Shown: positions 1 through 8,365, counted from the first letter of the stretch. The stretch is DNA of 39,987 nucleotides from Limosilactobacillus panis DSM 6035 (GCF_001435935.1 NZ_AZGM01000137.1:28400-68386), one strand, 5' to 3'. Numbers and translations are program-made. Notes: generated from the letters alone by a model not told the origin.

Positions 1-1
1 T

Positions 2-520
2 TGGCAGAGTAAGTATGCCAAACGGAAACATCAGGCGACGGTTACCGTCTGTCAATGGAACCATAACCACAAGGCCTTCAAGAAAGAACTAAGTGATTAC
101 CAAAACTGGCAACGAGCACAGCAACAAAAGGCCCGTTACCAAGTCAAGGTAGCGAACCAGCGCAAAGATTATTTGCATAAACTAACAACGACCTTGGTTA
201 AGCAATACGACGTAATTGTCATTGAAGATTTGAAAGCCAAAAACCTTCAGAAAAATCATTGTCTAGCTAAAGCGATTGCGAATGCCAGTTGGTATCAGTT
301 CCGGACCATGTTGGCGTATAAATGTGCCTGGTATGGTAAACGTTTAATGGTGGTTAAGCCAAACTATACCAGCCAAATTTGTAGCCACTGTGGTTACCAT
401 AGCGGACCAAAGCCGTTACAAATTCGTGAATGGACGTGCCCAAGCTGTGGTAACCATCACGATCGCGATATTAATGCGGCAGTTAATATCTTGCATCAAG
501 GATTAAAAGCTATTGGCTAG
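2..520 (+). CDS. tnpB: TnpB, RNA-guided nuclease of an IS200/IS605-type element, 3' part only
   Basis: The frame is open from the window edge, so the N-terminal part lies outside; 172 residues are visible. TnpB proteins are RuvC-fold nucleases guided by an omega-RNA made from the element's right end, and they help the transposon persist. Visible features are the RuvC-II glutamate in VIVIEDLKAKNL, a four-cysteine zinc finger (CSHCG then CPSCG), and the RuvC-III aspartate in HDRDINAAVNIL just after the second CxxC. The C-terminus is short and intact, ending in TAG at 518-520. The visible catalytic residues are conserved, so nothing here says the protein is dead. Whether a TnpA partner exists upstream cannot be seen. 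The element lies between whatever precedes it and the clpX promoter. Confidence 0.9.
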   Translation, partial: WQSKYAKRKHQATVTVCQWNHNHKAFKKELSDYQNWQRAQQQKARYQVKVANQRKDYLHKLTTTLVKQYDVIVIEDLKAKNLQKNHCLAKAIANASWYQFRTMLAYKCAWYGKRLMVVKPNYTSQICSHCGYHSGPKPLQIREWTCPSCGNHHDRDINAAVNILHQGLKAIG

Positions 521-640
521 GGACTAGCCATGGTAAAAGAGTGGAGTTCTGTAAGTTAGGTAGCTTGAATACAGGTATAATATCCTAAATACTACTCCGT
601 GTTCCCAGAAGCGCGGTCATTAATGTCCGAGTAGTTCACA
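521..640 (+). ncRNA. Probable omega-RNA scaffold and right end of the tnpB element
   Basis: The 120 bases after the tnpB stop hold no reading frame but do contain structure. ACTACTC at 591-597 pairs perfectly with GAGTAGT at 629-635, enclosing a smaller imperfect hairpin around GGTCATTAATGTCC (614-627). In IS200/IS605 elements the omega-RNA covers the end of tnpB and the right end, and its guide is read from the flanking DNA. Here the right end would finish close to TTCAC (635-639), making the bases from about 640 onward the candidate guide. The exact boundary is inferred, because neither the left end nor an empty site is in the window. Confidence 0.55.
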
Positions 641-674
641 TTTTCGAGAGGATTTCACGATAGCGAACAGAATA

Positions 675-704
675 TTCGAATTCGCGGTAAAATTTTGGTA
701 TGAT
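675..704 (+). promoter_or_regulatory. clpX promoter with extended -10
   Basis: TATGAT at 699-704 is preceded by TG at 696-697, giving an extended -10 motif. A weak -35 (TTCGAA, 675-680) lies 18 bases upstream. An inverted repeat, GCGAA (663-667) with TTCGC (681-685), surrounds the -35 region and could bind a regulator, but I recognise no operator class. The promoter is only about 20-60 bases downstream of the tnpB element's right end. Confidence 0.6.
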
Positions 705-734
705 GGTTTCATAAGTTTTAGAGGAGGTCTATAA

Positions 735-1985
735 ATGTTTGAAGATACCAGTGATATGGATTCAATTCACTGCTCCTTCTGTGGTAAGTCACAGGATGAA
801 GTTAAAAAGATTGTAGCTGGACCAGGCGTTTATATTTGTAACGAGTGTGTTGACTTGTGTAAGCAAATCATCACGCAGGAATTAGCTGAAGACGGTGCTA
901 AGAACACCTTCCGCGTCCCAACGCCGGCAGAGATTGTTAAGGAACTTGACGATTACGTAATCGGCCAAAGTGACGCTAAAAAGACGTTGGCTGTTGCTGT
1001 TTATAACCACTACAAGCGGGTCAACGCAATGGTCACCGGAGATAACAACGATACGGAACTACAAAAGAGTAACATTGCCGTGATTGGCCCCACTGGTTCG
1101 GGGAAGACTTATTTAGCCCAATCCCTTGCCCGGATTTTGAACGTTCCGTTTGCCATTGCCGACGCGACAACTCTGACCGAGGCTGGATACGTTGGTGAGG
1201 ACGTTGAAAATATCATCTTGAAGCTCCTCCAGGCGACGGACTTCGATGTTGACCGTGCCGAAAAGGGTATTATTTACATTGATGAAATTGATAAGATTGC
1301 CAAGAAGAGCGAAAACGTCTCAATCACCCGGGATGTTTCCGGTGAAGGGGTCCAGCAAGCCCTGCTGAAGATCCTTGAAGGGACAATCGCTAACGTTCCG
1401 CCGCAAGGTGGTCGGAAGCACCCTCAACAGGAATTTATCCAGGTTGATACGAGTAATATTCTCTTTATCGTTGGTGGGGCCTTTGACGGAATCGAAAACA
1501 TTGTTAAGGAACGGGTCGGTGAAAAGACAATTGGTTTTGGAACCAGCTCTGCAGAACGGGACAACATCACCGAAAAGAACATCCTGCAACACGTTATTCC
1601 AGAGGACCTATTAAAGTTCGGCCTGATCCCGGAGTTTATTGGGCGGCTGCCAGTTATGACGGCATTGCAAAAACTTGACGAAGATGATCTCGTCCGGATT
1701 TTAACTGAACCTAAGAACGCACTGGTAAAGCAGTACCAAGAACTGATTCGTCTTGATGGCAGTGAATTAGGCTTTACGGATGGTGCCCTTCGTGCAATGG
1801 CTAAACTGGCGATTGCCCGGAATACCGGTGCCCGGGGACTACGGTCAATTATTGAAGACGTAATGCAAGACGTTATGTTTGACCTGCCGAGTCGTAGTGA
1901 CGTGGCTAAAGTGGTGATTGACAAGCGTTGTGTTACGCACCACACCGAACCTAAGTACATTATGAAAGACGAGCAGGCCTCGTAA
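735..1985 (+). CDS. clpX: ATP-dependent Clp protease ATP-binding subunit ClpX
   Basis: ClpX is the AAA+ unfoldase that feeds substrates to ClpP in the cytoplasm. At 416 aa it has the usual length. The N-terminal zinc-binding domain has Cys13, Cys16, Cys35 and Cys38. Walker A is GPTGSGKT (118-125), the pore loop GYVG (151-154), Walker B IIYIDEID (179-186), the RKH substrate loop is at 227-229, and the ClpP-docking loop contains IGF (266-268). Start ATG 735 follows a perfect GAGGAGG Shine-Dalgarno at 721-727. engB follows after 20 bases, a pairing common in lactobacilli. The usual upstream neighbour, trigger factor, is not visible; a tnpB element occupies that side. Confidence 0.98.
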   Translation: MFEDTSDMDSIHCSFCGKSQDEVKKIVAGPGVYICNECVDLCKQIITQELAEDGAKNTFRVPTPAEIVKELDDYVIGQSDAKKTLAVAVYNHYKRVNAMVTGDNNDTELQKSNIAVIGPTGSGKTYLAQSLARILNVPFAIADATTLTEAGYVGEDVENIILKLLQATDFDVDRAEKGIIYIDEIDKIAKKSENVSITRDVSGEGVQQALLKILEGTIANVPPQGGRKHPQQEFIQVDTSNILFIVGGAFDGIENIVKERVGEKTIGFGTSSAERDNITEKNILQHVIPEDLLKFGLIPEFIGRLPVMTALQKLDEDDLVRILTEPKNALVKQYQELIRLDGSELGFTDGALRAMAKLAIARNTGARGLRSIIEDVMQDVMFDLPSRSDVAKVVIDKRCVTHHTEPKYIMKDEQAS

Positions 1986-2005
1986 GCAAAGGAAGGCAAC
2001 CAACG

Positions 2006-2602
2006 ATGGAGGTTCACAACGTAGACTTGACGATCAGCGCGGTTCGTCCTAACCAGTATCCGCAGACCAACTACCCAGAGATTGCCCTGGTTGGTCGGTC
2101 CAATGTCGGTAAGTCGTCACTGACAAATGTATTGATTAACCGGCGGAATTTTGCCCACACCTCCAGTCAGCCTGGTAAAACCCAGACACTGAATTTCTAC
2201 AATGTTGAGGACCAACTCTATTTTGTTGACGTTCCGGGCTACGGTTACGCAAAGGTTTCTAAAAAGAAGCGGGAACGGTTTGGCCAAATGATTGAAGAAT
2301 ACTTGACCCAGCGGGAGCAGTTGCGGGGGACGATTCTTCTGGTTGATGGTCGGCACGCCCCAACCAATGATGACGTCAGTATGTATCAGTGGCTCCAGTA
2401 CTACAATATTCCGGCCCTGGTAGTGGCCACGAAGATTGATAAGGTCAAGGGCAACGCCTGGAACCGGCAGGAAAGCTTGGTCAATAAGACATTAGGCTTG
2501 GATAAGCAGACCCCCCTGATTCTCTTTTCAGCAGTAAAGAAACATGGCCAAGCGGCCGTCTGGGAATGGATAGAAAAGCAAACGGGGGTGAGCAAGAAGT
2601 GA
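2006..2602 (+). CDS. engB: Ribosome biogenesis GTP-binding protein EngB (YsxC/YihA)
   Basis: EngB is an essential Era/Obg-class GTPase needed for late assembly of the 50S subunit. The 198-aa product shows G1 GRSNVGKS (30-37), G3 DVPG (75-78) within the family's DVPGYGYA, G4 TKID (142-145) and G5 SAV (175-177). Start ATG 2006 has AAGGAAGG a short distance upstream. Its TGA stop overlaps the GTG start of the MazG-like gene (GTGA at 2599-2602), so translation of the two is probably coupled. Confidence 0.96.
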   Translation: MEVHNVDLTISAVRPNQYPQTNYPEIALVGRSNVGKSSLTNVLINRRNFAHTSSQPGKTQTLNFYNVEDQLYFVDVPGYGYAKVSKKKRERFGQMIEEYLTQREQLRGTILLVDGRHAPTNDDVSMYQWLQYYNIPALVVATKIDKVKGNAWNRQESLVNKTLGLDKQTPLILFSAVKKHGQAAVWEWIEKQTGVSKK

Positions 2603-2904
2603 ACTTTAACGAATACCAAAATGCTGCCAAACGAACGCTTTACGGCAATGAGCAAGTCCTGACAAACTGTGCTCTTGGTTTAGCAGGTGAGTCTGGGCAA
2701 GTGGTGGATTTAGTCAAGAATTATGCCTTTCGGGGGCAAAAGCTCGACCGCCAAGAACTTATTCACGAGATGGGTGATGTCCTATGGTACCTGTCACAAA
2801 TTGCCGAATGGGCTGATATCCCGTTTGATGAAGTGGCAAGAGAAAACATCGCTGAATTAAATAAGCGGTATCCTACGGGCTTCAAAAAGCAGGCTAACGA
2901 GTAG
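2599..2904 (+). CDS. MazG-like nucleotide pyrophosphohydrolase family protein
   Basis: Short all-alpha MazG-like protein, 101 aa from GTG 2599. Family members hydrolyse nucleoside triphosphates to monophosphate and pyrophosphate, often as house-cleaning enzymes. The core is visible: GLAGESGQVVDLVK (27-40) and HEMGDVLWYL (56-65), which carries the ExxD pair E57/D60. In the usual first motif ExxE, the second glutamate is Gln here (E31-S-G-Q34), which could weaken metal binding. I chose GTG 2599 because it overlaps the engB stop as GTGA and has a G-rich Shine-Dalgarno in GGGGGTG; an in-frame ATG at 2566 lies inside engB and lacks a good site. Substrate is unknown. Confidence 0.8.
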   Translation: MNFNEYQNAAKRTLYGNEQVLTNCALGLAGESGQVVDLVKNYAFRGQKLDRQELIHEMGDVLWYLSQIAEWADIPFDEVARENIAELNKRYPTGFKKQANE

Positions 2905-2942
2905 AAGTTGGAAATACACGGTACAACAATCTAGAAAACAGA

Positions 2943-2981
2943 AAAGAGGCTGAGAAAACACATTTTCTCGGCCCCTTTTAT
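2943..2981 (+). terminator. Intrinsic terminator after the clpX-engB-mazG-like genes
   Basis: The arm at 2943-2958 pairs with 2963-2979 (GAGGCTGAGAAAA against TTTTCTCGGCCCC, with one mismatch and one G-T pair) around a four-base loop, and the descending arm ends in TTTTAT. It may also serve the convergent minus-strand gene that ends at 2990. Confidence 0.7.
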
Positions 2982-2989
2982 GGTTACGG

Positions 2990-3127
2990 CTACTTCTTAT
3001 CAGCCTTATTGTTCTTTTCTTGCTCCTCTTTGGCTTTCTTATCCTTAGGAAGTTTCTTTTTTGGATCAATGGCAAACTGGTCGAAAAGCCGGTCCAGCTG
3101 CTCACTTCGTCTGGTAACTAAGCCCAT
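2990..3127 (-). CDS. Small lysine-rich protein, resembling the SPJ_0845 family
   Basis: A 45-aa product starting MGLVTRRSEQLDRLFDQFAI and ending in a Lys/Glu-rich tail. A longer in-frame opening exists, but ATG at 3127 has a textbook AAGGAG eight bases upstream on the minus strand, so this is the supported start. A TATGAT-like -10 lies upstream on the same strand. From memory the length and the LDxLFDxFA pattern match short proteins named SPJ_0845 family in lactobacilli and streptococci; function is unknown. The charge pattern suggests a soluble protein or nucleic-acid binder, which is inference only. It is convergent with the mazG-like gene and divergent from uvrC. Confidence 0.7.
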   Translation of the reverse strand: MGLVTRRSEQLDRLFDQFAIDPKKKLPKDKKAKEEQEKNNKADKK

Positions 3128-3207
3128 TTTGCTCGCTCCTTTTTTGTGTATCATAGCATAGGCAAGATTAAATCTGCAAATAAATGGCCAGGAAGCAGAC
3201 ACAATCT

Positions 3208-3237
3208 TTGCCATCAGCCAGCATCTTCAATTATAAT
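3208..3237 (+). promoter_or_regulatory. uvrC promoter
   Basis: TTGCCA (3208-3213) and a perfect TATAAT (3232-3237) are separated by 18 bases. They lie about 30 bases upstream of the uvrC start, in the divergent gap with the 45-aa minus-strand gene. No SOS box was seen here. Confidence 0.7.
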
Positions 3238-3268
3238 ATTATACTAGCATTTCTCACGGAGGGTTATG

Positions 3269-5080
3269 ATGGCAAGCAATTATCTTGAACATAAATTAGC
3301 ATTACTGCCGGATAAGCCCGGCTGTTATTTGATGAAAAACATCAATGGTCAGATTATTTACGTTGGTAAGGCCAAGAACCTGAAAAACCGGGTTCGCTCA
3401 TATTTTAAGAGCAGCCACACGGGGAAGGTCGCCAAAATGGTTTCTGAAGTTGCCGACTTTGAAACCATTATTACATCGACCAATAAAGAATCTTTCCTGC
3501 TGGAAATTACCCTGATTCAAAAACACCAACCCTATTTCAATATCAAACTTAAACGGGGGACGGGGTACCCATACATTAAAATTACCAATGAGCGCGACCC
3601 CCAGGTTAAAATCGTCAGCAAGATCAAAAAGGACGGGGCCTATTACTTTGGGCCCTACCCCAACGTCTATGCAGCCGAAGAAACGGTTAACTTTATTCAA
3701 AAGGTGTACCCGCTGCGCCGGTGTAACGGTTACCAGGGCCGGCCATGCCTGTACTACCACATGGGGCAATGCCTCGGAGCCTGCTTTAAAAAGGTTCCCC
3801 AAGAGGAGTACGACCGGCAAATCAAGAAGATTAAATCCTTCTTAAATGGTAACACCGCAACGGTGAAGCGGCAGTTGACGGAGAAGATGGATAAGGCAGC
3901 GGCAGCCCTCGAATTTGAGCGGGCAGCGGAAATTCGTGACCAAATTCACTACATTGAAGTGACGGTTGAAAAACAGAAGATTATTTCCAACGACAAGACC
4001 CCACGGGACCTGTTTAACTTTTACATGGACAAGGGCTGGCTTTCAATTCAGGTCTTCTTCATTCGGCAGGCACGGTTGATGAAACGGGAGAAGCGGCTCT
4101 TCCCCGTGGTTGACACGGCAATTGAAGAAATGACCAGCTTCATCCTTCAGTTTTATAACCGGCGAAATAATATCTTGCCCAAGGAAATCCTCCTTCCCAA
4201 GGGACTCCCAAATAAGGAAATCGGTGAAATCCTCGGGGTGCCGGTCCGGACTCCCAAGCGGGGCGAAAAACGCGACCTGATGGCCATGGCGGCTGAGAAC
4301 GCCCGCCTGGTCCTCGATGAAAAATTCCGCCTCTTAGAAATGGACAAGGGGAAGACCACTGGCGCCATGAAGGAGATTACCGACGCCCTCGGCTTACCGG
4401 TTGGGCATAAGATTGAGGCCTTTGACCACTCCCACATCCAGGGAGCCGACCCGGTGAGCGCGATGGTCGTATTCATCGACGGGGAACCAGCAAAGAAGCT
4501 CTATCGTAAGTATAAGCTTAAGACGGTCATTAACCATGCGGATGAGGCTGCCAGTACTCGGGAAGTGATCAGACGGCGTTATAGTCGCCTCCTGCGTGAA
4601 AACAAGGCGATGCCGGATATGATTTTTATGGATGGTGGTGAAATCCAAATGAACGCTGTCAAGGACGTCTTAGAGAACGAACTTGGTCTGGATATCCCGG
4701 TTGTGGGGATGGTCAAAAACGATAAGCACAAGACTGCGGACCTCCTATTTGGTGATGAAGATCAGCATGTCAACCTGGACCCCCGAAGTCAGGGCTTTTA
4801 CCTGGTTCAGCGGATTCAAGATGAAGTCCACCGGTTCGCAATTACCTTCCACCGAAATGTTCATACCAAGCACTCCTTGAGTTCTCGTTTGGACGAGATT
4901 AAGGGGGTTGGCCCGCGGACCCGAACGAAGTTGTTAAAGAAATACGGTTCGGTGACCAAAATCGCCCAGGCTTCAGTTGATGAGATTCATTCTCTGGGTA
5001 TTAACCGGCCGACCGCCCAACTGATTAAGGTTTCCCTTCAAAAGAACGCAGAAGTGGCGAAGGGAAGCAGTCACAATTGA
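3269..5080 (+). CDS. uvrC: Excinuclease ABC subunit C
   Basis: UvrC makes both incisions in nucleotide excision repair once UvrB has been loaded on the lesion. The 603-aa product has the N-terminal GIY-YIG nuclease domain (starting LPDKPGCYLM and IIYVGKAKNLKNRV, about residues 14-95), a cysteine cluster typical of the family (RRCNGYQGRPCLYYHMGQC), a UVR motif near 200-240, the RNase H-like C-terminal nuclease core with FDHSHIQGADPV and MDGGEIQ, and a terminal helix-hairpin-helix (IKGVGPRTRTKLL). Two adjacent ATGs occur. The second, 3269, is five bases from GGAGGG (3258-3263), while 3266 is only two bases away, so I prefer 3269. Confidence 0.96.
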   Translation: MASNYLEHKLALLPDKPGCYLMKNINGQIIYVGKAKNLKNRVRSYFKSSHTGKVAKMVSEVADFETIITSTNKESFLLEITLIQKHQPYFNIKLKRGTGYPYIKITNERDPQVKIVSKIKKDGAYYFGPYPNVYAAEETVNFIQKVYPLRRCNGYQGRPCLYYHMGQCLGACFKKVPQEEYDRQIKKIKSFLNGNTATVKRQLTEKMDKAAAALEFERAAEIRDQIHYIEVTVEKQKIISNDKTPRDLFNFYMDKGWLSIQVFFIRQARLMKREKRLFPVVDTAIEEMTSFILQFYNRRNNILPKEILLPKGLPNKEIGEILGVPVRTPKRGEKRDLMAMAAENARLVLDEKFRLLEMDKGKTTGAMKEITDALGLPVGHKIEAFDHSHIQGADPVSAMVVFIDGEPAKKLYRKYKLKTVINHADEAASTREVIRRRYSRLLRENKAMPDMIFMDGGEIQMNAVKDVLENELGLDIPVVGMVKNDKHKTADLLFGDEDQHVNLDPRSQGFYLVQRIQDEVHRFAITFHRNVHTKHSLSSRLDEIKGVGPRTRTKLLKKYGSVTKIAQASVDEIHSLGINRPTAQLIKVSLQKNAEVAKGSSHN

Positions 5081-5082
5081 TT

Positions 5083-5111
5083 TTGACGGTCCCTCATTTT
5101 TAAAATATACT
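5083..5111 (+). promoter_or_regulatory. obgE promoter
   Basis: TTGACG (5083-5088) and TATACT (5106-5111) are 17 bases apart, a near-consensus vegetative promoter starting two bases after the uvrC stop. A perfect palindrome covers its -10 box (separate entry). Confidence 0.75.
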
Positions 5112-5122
5112 AGGTAGTATAT
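5105..5122. promoter_or_regulatory. Perfect 18-bp palindrome over the obgE -10 and start site
   Basis: ATATACTA (5105-5112), GG, then TAGTATAT (5115-5122) form an exact inverted repeat. It includes the whole -10 hexamer and the expected transcription start, the position of a repressor operator. I do not recognise the regulator family. Such AT-rich symmetry can also arise by chance. Confidence 0.4.
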
Positions 5123-5146
5123 AGATTACAGATCGGAGAAATAAAC

Positions 5147-6469
5147 ATGAATACCTTTGTAGATCAAATCAAGATTGAAGCACATGCCGGTAAGGGTGGC
5201 GACGGAATGGTAGCCTTCCGCCGGGAAAAGTACGTTCCTAATGGTGGCCCAGCCGGTGGTGACGGCGGTCGCGGCGGAAGTATTATTTTAAAAGTCGACG
5301 AGGGGTTACGGACCCTGATGGACTTTCGTTACCACCGGATTTTTAAAGCCAAAAATGGCGGTAACGGGATGAATAAGCAAATGACGGGGCCAAGCGCTGA
5401 AAATACGGTCATTGCTGTACCTCAGGGGACGACTGTTCGGGACCTTGATACTGGGGAAATCATTGGTGACCTGGTGGAAAAGGGTCAAGAATTGGTAATT
5501 GCCAAGGGCGGTCGTGGCGGTCGCGGTAATATCCACTTCGCTAGTGCCAAGAATCCCGCACCGGAGATTGCCGAAAACGGTGAACCCGGTGAGGACCGCT
5601 ACTTGGAATTGGAACTGAAGATGCTGGCCGACGTAGGCTTGATTGGCTTTCCATCCGTTGGTAAATCGACCCTCTTATCGGTAGTTACTGGTGCAAAGCC
5701 CAAAATTGCGTCCTATGAATTTACCACCCTGGTCCCGAACCTGGGAATGGTTATGCTGCCTGATGGTCGGGACTTCGCTATGGCTGATATGCCCGGACTA
5801 ATTGAGGGCGCTTCAAAGGGGATTGGCTTGGGACTCCAGTTCTTAAGGCATATTGAACGGACGCGGGTCCTTCTGCACCTGGTTGACATGAGTAGCGAGG
5901 ACGCGGATCAGGGAATTGCTCGCTTCCGCCAAATTAACCACGAGCTGGCTAACTATGATCCAGAACTGTTAAAGCGTCCCCAGATCGTGGTCGCTACCAA
6001 GATGGATATGCCAAACGCGGAAAAGAACTTGGCACATTTTAAGGCTCAGTTAGCAACGGACGATACGCTGGAAGAAACTCCCCGGGTCTTTCCAATTTCG
6101 GCGGTTAAGCACCAGGGGGTCCAACAGCTGATGCAACTGACGGCCGACCTCTTAGACCAGACGCCGGCATTTGACAGCGAGAGTCATGATGAAAAACTTA
6201 CTCCTAAGTATGAAGCGGCCGGGAAGGAGTACAAAGAAGATAAGGAGCCAGCCTTCACGATCAGTCGGGACGAAGACGGAACCTGGGTCCTTGGTGGTAC
6301 TAAGTTACTCCATCTCTTTGATATGACGGACCTTAATCACGAGCAAAGTCAGCTACGGTTTGCCCGGCAAATGCGGCAGATGGGGGTTGACGATGCCCTC
6401 CGTGAACGTGGGGTTAAGGATGGCGACCTGGTAAGGATCAGAAAGTTCGTCTTTGAATTTATTCAGTAA
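5147..6469 (+). CDS. obgE: GTPase ObgE/CgtA
   Basis: Obg is an essential GTPase that binds the 50S subunit and links ribosome maturation with growth state. The 440-aa protein has all three domains: the glycine-rich Obg fold (1-158, with repeated GGxGG turns), the G domain with G1 GFPSVGKST (167-175), switch II DMPG (214-217), G4 TKMD and G5 SAVK, and a C-terminal OCT domain (about 360-440) typical of Gram-positive Obg. Start ATG 5147 is preceded by GGAG. It has its own strong promoter. rnz follows 27 bases after the stop. Confidence 0.97.
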   Translation: MNTFVDQIKIEAHAGKGGDGMVAFRREKYVPNGGPAGGDGGRGGSIILKVDEGLRTLMDFRYHRIFKAKNGGNGMNKQMTGPSAENTVIAVPQGTTVRDLDTGEIIGDLVEKGQELVIAKGGRGGRGNIHFASAKNPAPEIAENGEPGEDRYLELELKMLADVGLIGFPSVGKSTLLSVVTGAKPKIASYEFTTLVPNLGMVMLPDGRDFAMADMPGLIEGASKGIGLGLQFLRHIERTRVLLHLVDMSSEDADQGIARFRQINHELANYDPELLKRPQIVVATKMDMPNAEKNLAHFKAQLATDDTLEETPRVFPISAVKHQGVQQLMQLTADLLDQTPAFDSESHDEKLTPKYEAAGKEYKEDKEPAFTISRDEDGTWVLGGTKLLHLFDMTDLNHEQSQLRFARQMRQMGVDDALRERGVKDGDLVRIRKFVFEFIQ

Positions 6470-6496
6470 TTGTGTGTTCAGAAGGTAGGGAATATA

Positions 6497-7426
6497 ATGC
6501 AACTTGAATTTTTAGGAACTGGCGCGGGATCGCCAAGTAAACAGCGGAATGTATCTAGTGTGGCACTACGGCTACTGGAAGAACGCAACGCAATATGGTT
6601 ATTCGACTGTGGTGAGGCCACCCAGCACCAAATCCTGTCAACAACGATTCGGCCACGGAAGATTGAGAAAATCTTTATCACCCACCTGCATGGTGACCAT
6701 ATCTTTGGCCTTCCTGGTTTATTGAGTTCGCGCTCCTTTCAAGGAGGGCACGAGCCCTTGACCGTTTATGGGCCAGTGGGGATTAAGCGTTTTGTGGTGA
6801 CGGCATTACAGGTCAGTGAATCGCGGCTAAGCTACCCCCTTCACTTTGTGGAAATTGACCACGAAGGGGAAGTCTTTAACGACGGTAGTTTTAAAGTGAT
6901 TGCAAAAAAGTTGGACCATAAAGTTGCCTGCTATGGCTACCGGGTTGTTGAAAAGGACCATCCCGGCGAACTTCAGGTTGCTAAACTGCGGGAGATGAAC
7001 ATTCCATCTGGTCCAATCTACGGTCAGTTGAAGGCCGGCAAGACGGTTACCCTAGATGATGGGCGTATTCTTGATGGCCATGATTTCATCTGTAACCCTC
7101 AAAAGGGCAGAATTGTTGCTATCCTTGGTGATACGCGGAAGACAGCTAACGCGGTGACCCTTGCTCAAGATGCTGATGTTCTGGTCCACGAGAGCACGTT
7201 TGCCAAGGGGGAGGACAAAATGGCTAAAAATTACTACCATTCGACCAGTCTCCAAGCAGCGGAAATCGCCAAAAAGGCAGGGGCAAAGCGGTTGCTGTTG
7301 AACCATATTTCGGCCCGCTACACCGGCAAAGCGGCCTACCAGCTGGCCTACCAGGTCCGGGATGTATTCCCGAATACACGAGTAGTCAACGATTTTGATA
7401 TCATCGACATTCCATTTAATAAATAA
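6497..7426 (+). CDS. rnz: Ribonuclease Z
   Basis: RNase Z cuts the 3' trailer of tRNA precursors that lack an encoded CCA, which suits the CCA-less tRNA-Ser in this window. The 309-aa metallo-beta-lactamase-fold protein carries the signature HLHGDH at residues 63-68, matching the zinc-ligand positions known in the Bacillus subtilis enzyme, plus downstream ligand motifs (LGDTRKT, ESTF, HISARYT). The frame opens at 6470, but [13 protein letters not shown] is the canonical N-terminus and ATG 6497 follows a GGTAGGG ribosome-binding site, so the first nine codons are excluded. Confidence 0.96.
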   Translation: MQLEFLGTGAGSPSKQRNVSSVALRLLEERNAIWLFDCGEATQHQILSTTIRPRKIEKIFITHLHGDHIFGLPGLLSSRSFQGGHEPLTVYGPVGIKRFVVTALQVSESRLSYPLHFVEIDHEGEVFNDGSFKVIAKKLDHKVACYGYRVVEKDHPGELQVAKLREMNIPSGPIYGQLKAGKTVTLDDGRILDGHDFICNPQKGRIVAILGDTRKTANAVTLAQDADVLVHESTFAKGEDKMAKNYYHSTSLQAAEIAKKAGAKRLLLNHISARYTGKAAYQLAYQVRDVFPNTRVVNDFDIIDIPFNK

Positions 7427-7439
7427 AGGGGCGGTTGCA

Positions 7440-8273
7440 ATGATGAGAAGAGTGAAAACTTTACGTTTCCTAAGAAACGAGGTGGTTTTAATCACCGGAG
7501 GTTCCAGTGGAATTGGCAAGGCGTTGGCATTAGAAGCCGCCCGGCGGGGAGCAATTGTGGTAGTAACTGCCCGCAATAAGGAAAGGGTTTCCGCGGTTGC
7601 CAAACAGTGTCTCCTACTCTCTGGTCGGCCGGCATTTGCCTACCAAATGGACGTGACTTCGCCCGATGAAATCGATGCGGTCCTTAATAAAATCTCCCAC
7701 CAAATTGGGGGCATCGACGTCTTGGTCAACTCAGCCGGATTGGGGAAGTTCGCTCCGGCTGCTAGTCAGTCCTACAAGACGTTGAAGGGGATGAACGACG
7801 TTAACCTGCTGGCTTTGATGTACATCAGTCGCTGTGTTGCCAAGCAGATGATGAACCAGGGTTATGGAGCCATTATTAACTTAGGATCGGCGGACGGTAA
7901 GATCCCGACGCCCAACAGTGCGGTATACTCCGCTACTAAGGCTGGGGTTATTCAGTTTGATAATGTCTTGCGGATGGAAGTGGCTGACTACGGCGTTCAG
8001 GTTCTGACGGTTAATCCTGGACCGGTTAATACGCCGTTCTTTGATAAGGCAGACCACAATGGCAACTACCGTAGTCACTTACCAAAGTGGATGTTTATTT
8101 CGGCGGATGAGCTTGCCCGGCGGGTATGGAACAACGTCGGATACAAGACGCGGGAAATCAATGTTCCCAGCTATGTTTCCTACCTTGGCTGGGCATACCA
8201 AGTCTTCCCTGGCCTAGGCGACTGGGCAATTAAGAAGTTCTTTGATTTCCAACAAAACAAGCAAGAGCTGTAA
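7440..8273 (+). CDS. Short-chain dehydrogenase/reductase, YqjQ/DltE-like
   Basis: A 277-aa Rossmann-fold oxidoreductase of the classical SDR family. It shows the cofactor motif TGGSSGIGKALA near the N-terminus, an NSAG-type motif (LVNSAGLGKFAP), the catalytic serine region (INLGSADGK), and the YxxxK pair in AVYSATKAG. The C-terminal 30 residues are rich in aromatic and hydrophobic residues (YLGWAYQVFPGLGDWAIKKFF) and may sit on the membrane. Placement next to rnz recalls yqjQ near rnz in Bacillus; the substrate is unknown. ATG 7440 has AAAGGGG eight bases upstream, whereas the frame's earlier opening overlaps rnz. Confidence 0.88.
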   Translation: MMRRVKTLRFLRNEVVLITGGSSGIGKALALEAARRGAIVVVTARNKERVSAVAKQCLLLSGRPAFAYQMDVTSPDEIDAVLNKISHQIGGIDVLVNSAGLGKFAPAASQSYKTLKGMNDVNLLALMYISRCVAKQMMNQGYGAIINLGSADGKIPTPNSAVYSATKAGVIQFDNVLRMEVADYGVQVLTVNPGPVNTPFFDKADHNGNYRSHLPKWMFISADELARRVWNNVGYKTREINVPSYVSYLGWAYQVFPGLGDWAIKKFFDFQQNKQEL

Positions 8274-8295
8274 TTAATACCCGGATGCGGACGAT

Positions 8296-8365
8296 GGCGG
8301 TGCAACTGTCTGAGACGTGAGGGGAAAGGACAAAGGCAGTGGGAGAACACCGCCTTTTATTATTT
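8296..8365 (+). terminator. Structured terminator in the SDR-recJ gap
   Basis: GGCGGTG (8296-8302) pairs perfectly with CACCGCC (8348-8354), and the second arm is followed by TTTTATTATTTT. The 45-base loop contains a further short pairing, ACTG (8305-8308) with CAGT (8337-8340). It may simply end the obgE-rnz-SDR transcript. The large internal structure and closeness to recJ also permit a leader attenuator. I could not match it to a known riboswitch or T-box. Confidence 0.6.

Noticed and set aside
1-20. The first ten bases match the start region of the tRNA-Ser gene (TTGGCAGAGT)
   Set aside because: They encode in-frame TnpB residues and the match stops after ten bases; no tRNA fold can be drawn.
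664-684. CGAAC...ATTCG near the clpX promoter as a LexA box
   Set aside because: The half-sites are five bases apart instead of four and the right half is not GTTCG; the true box near lexA fits far better.
1424-2017. Open 197-codon frame on the minus strand inside clpX
   Set aside because: It is fully antisense to a certain gene, has no ribosome-binding site, and its serine/isoleucine-rich composition is typical of a shadow frame.
2566-2598. ATG 2566 as start of the MazG-like gene
   Set aside because: It lies inside engB without a ribosome site and adds residues foreign to the family; GTG 2599 overlaps the engB stop in the usual coupled manner.
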